Source: Nocardioides alcanivorans (GTDB lineage: Bacteria > Actinomycetota > Actinomycetes > Propionibacteriales > Nocardioidaceae). Taken from it: 64,000 bases of DNA. Numbering within the stretch: position 1 is the stretch's first letter; every line of letters begins with the position of its first letter. The notes below the pieces were generated by a model. The model was not told the origin of the DNA. It saw only the letters and a program-made list of their open reading frames with translations, and did no database searches. Below, in pieces: positions 61,803 through 64,000 of the stretch. Location: contig NZ_JAKGRW010000009.1 in assembly GCF_021555175.1 (NCBI RefSeq), positions 62,001-126,000 on the forward strand. The letters run 5' to 3'. Made by a program: the position numbers and the translations under genes.

Positions 61803-62694
61803 GCGTCGTGACGGAAGCAGTCGTCGCGCTCGACGAAGTCGCCACGCCCCGCCGCCGAAGCAAGGGCCGCCGCACGTCCGCCTTCTGGCTCTCGTTGCCC
61901 CTGCTCGCCATCGCGGTCGCCGTCGTGGTCCTGCCGATGACCGGGCTCCTGCCCGACCCCAACGCCCAGGATCTCGACAACACGCTGTCTCCACCGGCCT
62001 GGATGGCCGGCGGCAGCTGGGACCACCCGCTCGGCACCGGGCGGCTGGGCCAGGACATCCTCAGCCAGATGGTCGCCGGCGGCCGGCTGACCCTCTTCAT
62101 CGGCGTCATCGGTGCGCTCGTCGCGATCGGCCCCGGCACCCTGATCGGGGTCGTCGCCGGCTACTACCGGGGCTGGGTCGACGTCGTGGTCTCCCGCCTC
62201 ATCGATGCCCAACTTGCCCTGCCCTTCATCCTGATCGCTCTCGCGATCATCGCCAACCGGGGCAGTTCGCTGCCGGTGCTCTTCCTGGTCCTGGCCCTCA
62301 CCGGCTGGGCCCCGTGCGCCAGGGTCACCCGTTCAGCTGCGATGGAGGTCCGCGAACGGCAGTTCGTGATGGGTCTGCGGGCCGCGGGTGCCTCCGAGCC
62401 GCGGATCGTCGTCCGCCACATCATCCCCAACCTGATGGGCACCGTCGTTGCCCTGGGCTCGTTGCAGGTGGGTACGGCGATCCTCGTGGAGTCTGCGCTC
62501 AGCTTCCTCGGCATGGGTGTCCTTCCCCCGACATCAGCTGGGGAGCGATGCTGTCCGCCGGACAGGACGTCCTCTCCAATGCCTGGTGGGTGGCTGCCTT
62601 CCCCGGCATGGCGATCACCGTCGTTGTGCTCCTGGTCAACCTCCTCGGTGACGCGCTGCTCACCCACAACGATCCCCGGAAGAGGAAGCGATGA
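61799..62694 (+). pseudogene. ABC importer permease 2 (DppC-like), frameshifted near the end
   Basis: A DppC-type permease of about 298 residues: WDHPLGTGRLGQDILSQMVAGGRLTLFIGV, the coupling segment VRERQFVMGLRAAGASEPRIVVRHIIPNLMG, and SFLGMGVLPP, where the frame breaks at CCCCC 62525-62529. One added C gives LPPDISWGAMLSAGQDVLSNAWWVAAFPG, canonical for this family, and the stop at 62694. GTG 61799 overlaps the upstream stop. Confidence 0.9.
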
Positions 62695-63511
62695 ACGCCA
62701 CCGAACCGCTTCTCGAGGTCAACGGCCTGACCATCACCGCCGCCGTGATGGACTGGAACCTGACCCTGCTCAACGACGTCAGCCTCTCGATCGCCCCGGG
62801 GAGGTGGTCGGGGTGGTCGGCGAGTCCGGCAGCGGCAAGACGACCCTGGCTCGTTCGGTGCTGGGTCTGCTGGAGAACAACGTGTCCGTCGCCGGCGGCT
62901 CCATCGCCCTGCGTGGTGAGGAGATCGTGGCCCCGAACGTCGACCGGACCACCTCGATCCGCGGCCAACACGTCGGGATGGTCTTCCAGGACGCGTCACG
63001 TTCGCTCAACCCGCTCTTCACCGTGCGCAACCAGTTGGCGGAGGTGCTGCGCCGCCACGTGCCGGGAATAGGCAAGGACGAGATCGCCGAGCGGTCCGCG
63101 CGCGTGCTGGAACGGATGCGTATCGCCGACACCGCTCGGGTCCTGGACAGCTATCCCCACCAGCTGTCCGGCGGACTGCGTCAGCGCGTCGCCATCGGCT
63201 TGGCCGTGGTCACCGAACCTGCCCTGGTCGTCGCCGACGAATGCACCACGGCTCTTGACGTCACCACCCAGGCCGAAGTGGTCGTCCTGCTGCGCGGCCT
63301 TGCAGCCGACCTCGGCGTCGGACTGCTCTTCGTCACGCACGACCTGATGCTCGCCAGCGACCTGTGTGACCGGATCGCCGTCATGTACAAGGGCGAGATC
63401 GTTGAGATCGGCCCCGTCGACACCGTGCTGCACCAGCCGGAGGTCGACTACACCAAGCGGCTCCTCGCCGCGGTGCCCCAATGGAACGGAGCCACAGCAA
63501 CTCATGCCTGA
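62691..63511 (+). pseudogene. dipeptide-type ABC importer ATPase (DppD-like), frameshifted
   Basis: A second ATPase of about 273 residues, starting MNATEPLLEVNGLTITAAV at ATG 62691 (ATGA overlap). The frame breaks at GGGG 62798-62801; with one added G it reads SIAPGEVVGVVGESGSGKTTLARSV. The rest is intact: LSGGLRQRVAIGLAVVTEPALVVADECTTALDVTTQ, VTHDLMLASDLCDRIAVMY, QPEVDYTKRLLAAVP. Signature Cys in DECTTALD replaces the usual DEPT Pro. Ends overlapping the next gene. Confidence 0.9.
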
Positions 63512-64000
63512 ACGTCTCGGCATCTCGGCGTATGCCGCCTACCTGCCGATCCACCTGCTCAACGACACCCGGCTCGGTCCTGGCCCCGCCCCCGGCGGTC
63601 GACGCTCCCGGAGCGTGGCCAACCACGACGAGGACGCGCTGACCATGTCGGTCGAGGTTGCCGGCATGCTCGGTGAGGCCACCGAGTCAGCCCGCCGCCT
63701 GCTGCTGGCCACCACGTCCGCGCCGTACGTCGCCCGCACCGCCGCCACCGTCGTCCACGAGGCCCTCGGTCTGGGCGAGTCCGTTCCGGCGGTGGACCTG
63801 ACCGGGCACAGGGCCGGATTCACTGCCCTCGACCTCGCGATCGACTCCGCCTCGCTCGCGGTCACCGCCGACATCCGCATCACCCGGCCCGGCGCACCTG
63901 ACGAGCTGGGCCAGGGCGACGCCGCCGTCGCCTTCATCGGTGGGCCGGCCGATGCCGCCGAGGTGCAAGGTCGTGGTGCTCGCACAGTGGAGATCCTCGA
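63504..64000 (+). CDS. HMG-CoA synthase-like (thiolase-fold) protein, partial
   Basis: The first 165 residues of a thiolase-fold protein; the frame is open at the window end. GISAYAAYLPIHLLNDT and SVANHDEDALTMSVEVAGML match bacterial HMG-CoA synthase-like proteins, often joined to an OB-fold/zinc ribbon. Where HMG-CoA synthases have the nucleophilic Cys, this reads AVDLTGHRAGFTALDLAID: His replaces Cys, so it may be a non-condensing partner. Its ATG lies eight bases inside the ATPase end, suggesting the same operon. Confidence 0.8.
   Translation, partial: MPERLGISAYAAYLPIHLLNDTRLGPGPAPGGRRSRSVANHDEDALTMSVEVAGMLGEATESARRLLLATTSAPYVARTAATVVHEALGLGESVPAVDLTGHRAGFTALDLAIDSASLAVTADIRITRPGAPDELGQGDAAVAFIGGPADAAEVQGRGARTVEIL

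Noticed and set aside
61799..63511. A 570-codon frame that looks like a permease-ATPase fusion
   Set aside because: It results from two frameshifts, at 62525-62529 and 62798-62801. Corrected, permease and ATPase are separate genes with an ATGA overlap.

Overview
The window is high-GC DNA (about 70% by eye) with dense genes, frequent GTG starts, many leaderless transcripts and many F420-, VOC- and DHFR-like small enzymes. Together with a DUF222/HNH (13E12-type) endonuclease and the interspersed repeat GGTCGAGCTTGTCGAGACC, this points to an actinobacterium, most likely Nocardioidaceae (Nocardioides-like). It looks chromosomal. I saw no rRNA, tRNA, CRISPR array, prophage or transposase.

An important caveat is that at least 15 otherwise intact reading frames are broken by exactly one missing base in a run of 4-5 G or C, and on reading through I found no G or C run longer than five. 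This looks like homopolymer under-calling rather than biology. Genes typed here as pseudogene are probably intact in the organism.

Layout. 0-13 kb: small oxidoreductases and transporters, including an MFS exporter, a lipoprotein hydrolase, a MocR/EamA divergent pair sharing one CATG start, and a second MFS exporter behind a candidate translational attenuator. 13-21 kb: secreted protein and lipoprotein, TetR/VOC pair, AraC-DinB/DHFR operon, an ECF41 sigma factor with its carboxymuconolactone decarboxylase-like partner and a near-perfect ECF41 promoter, and a NarL-type two-component system. 21-34 kb: ABC/FtsX exporter divergent from the two-component system, DUF1275, HIT, PaiB-like, RF3 (prfC), PaaI thioesterase, pentapeptide protein, MFS, MarR, and a fluoride riboswitch with two crcB genes. 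34-43 kb: zinc-type dehydrogenase, methyltransferase, enoyl-CoA hydratase/HIBYL-CoA hydrolase family protein, trpS with a Trp-rich leader peptide and alternative hairpins, a second SnoaL-tailed ECF with its own ECF41-like promoter, and a YdeP/FdhF-type molybdenum enzyme. 43-48 kb: the HNH gene flanked by oppositely oriented repeat arrays, then an F420-type reductase and a DrrAB-type ABC exporter. 48-51 kb: a large AfsR/SARP-type regulator.

51-64 kb is one coherent catabolic region: acyl-CoA dehydrogenase, acyl-CoA ligase, MaoC, TetR, VOC/flavin reductase, enoyl-CoA hydratase, alpha/beta hydrolase, a complete dipeptide-type ABC importer and an HMG-CoA-synthase-like protein running off the end. 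Related TetR-type operators (best copy ATACCGGCTGGTCGGTAC) lie at three of its promoters, so it probably forms one regulon for uptake and CoA-dependent breakdown of an unknown compound.
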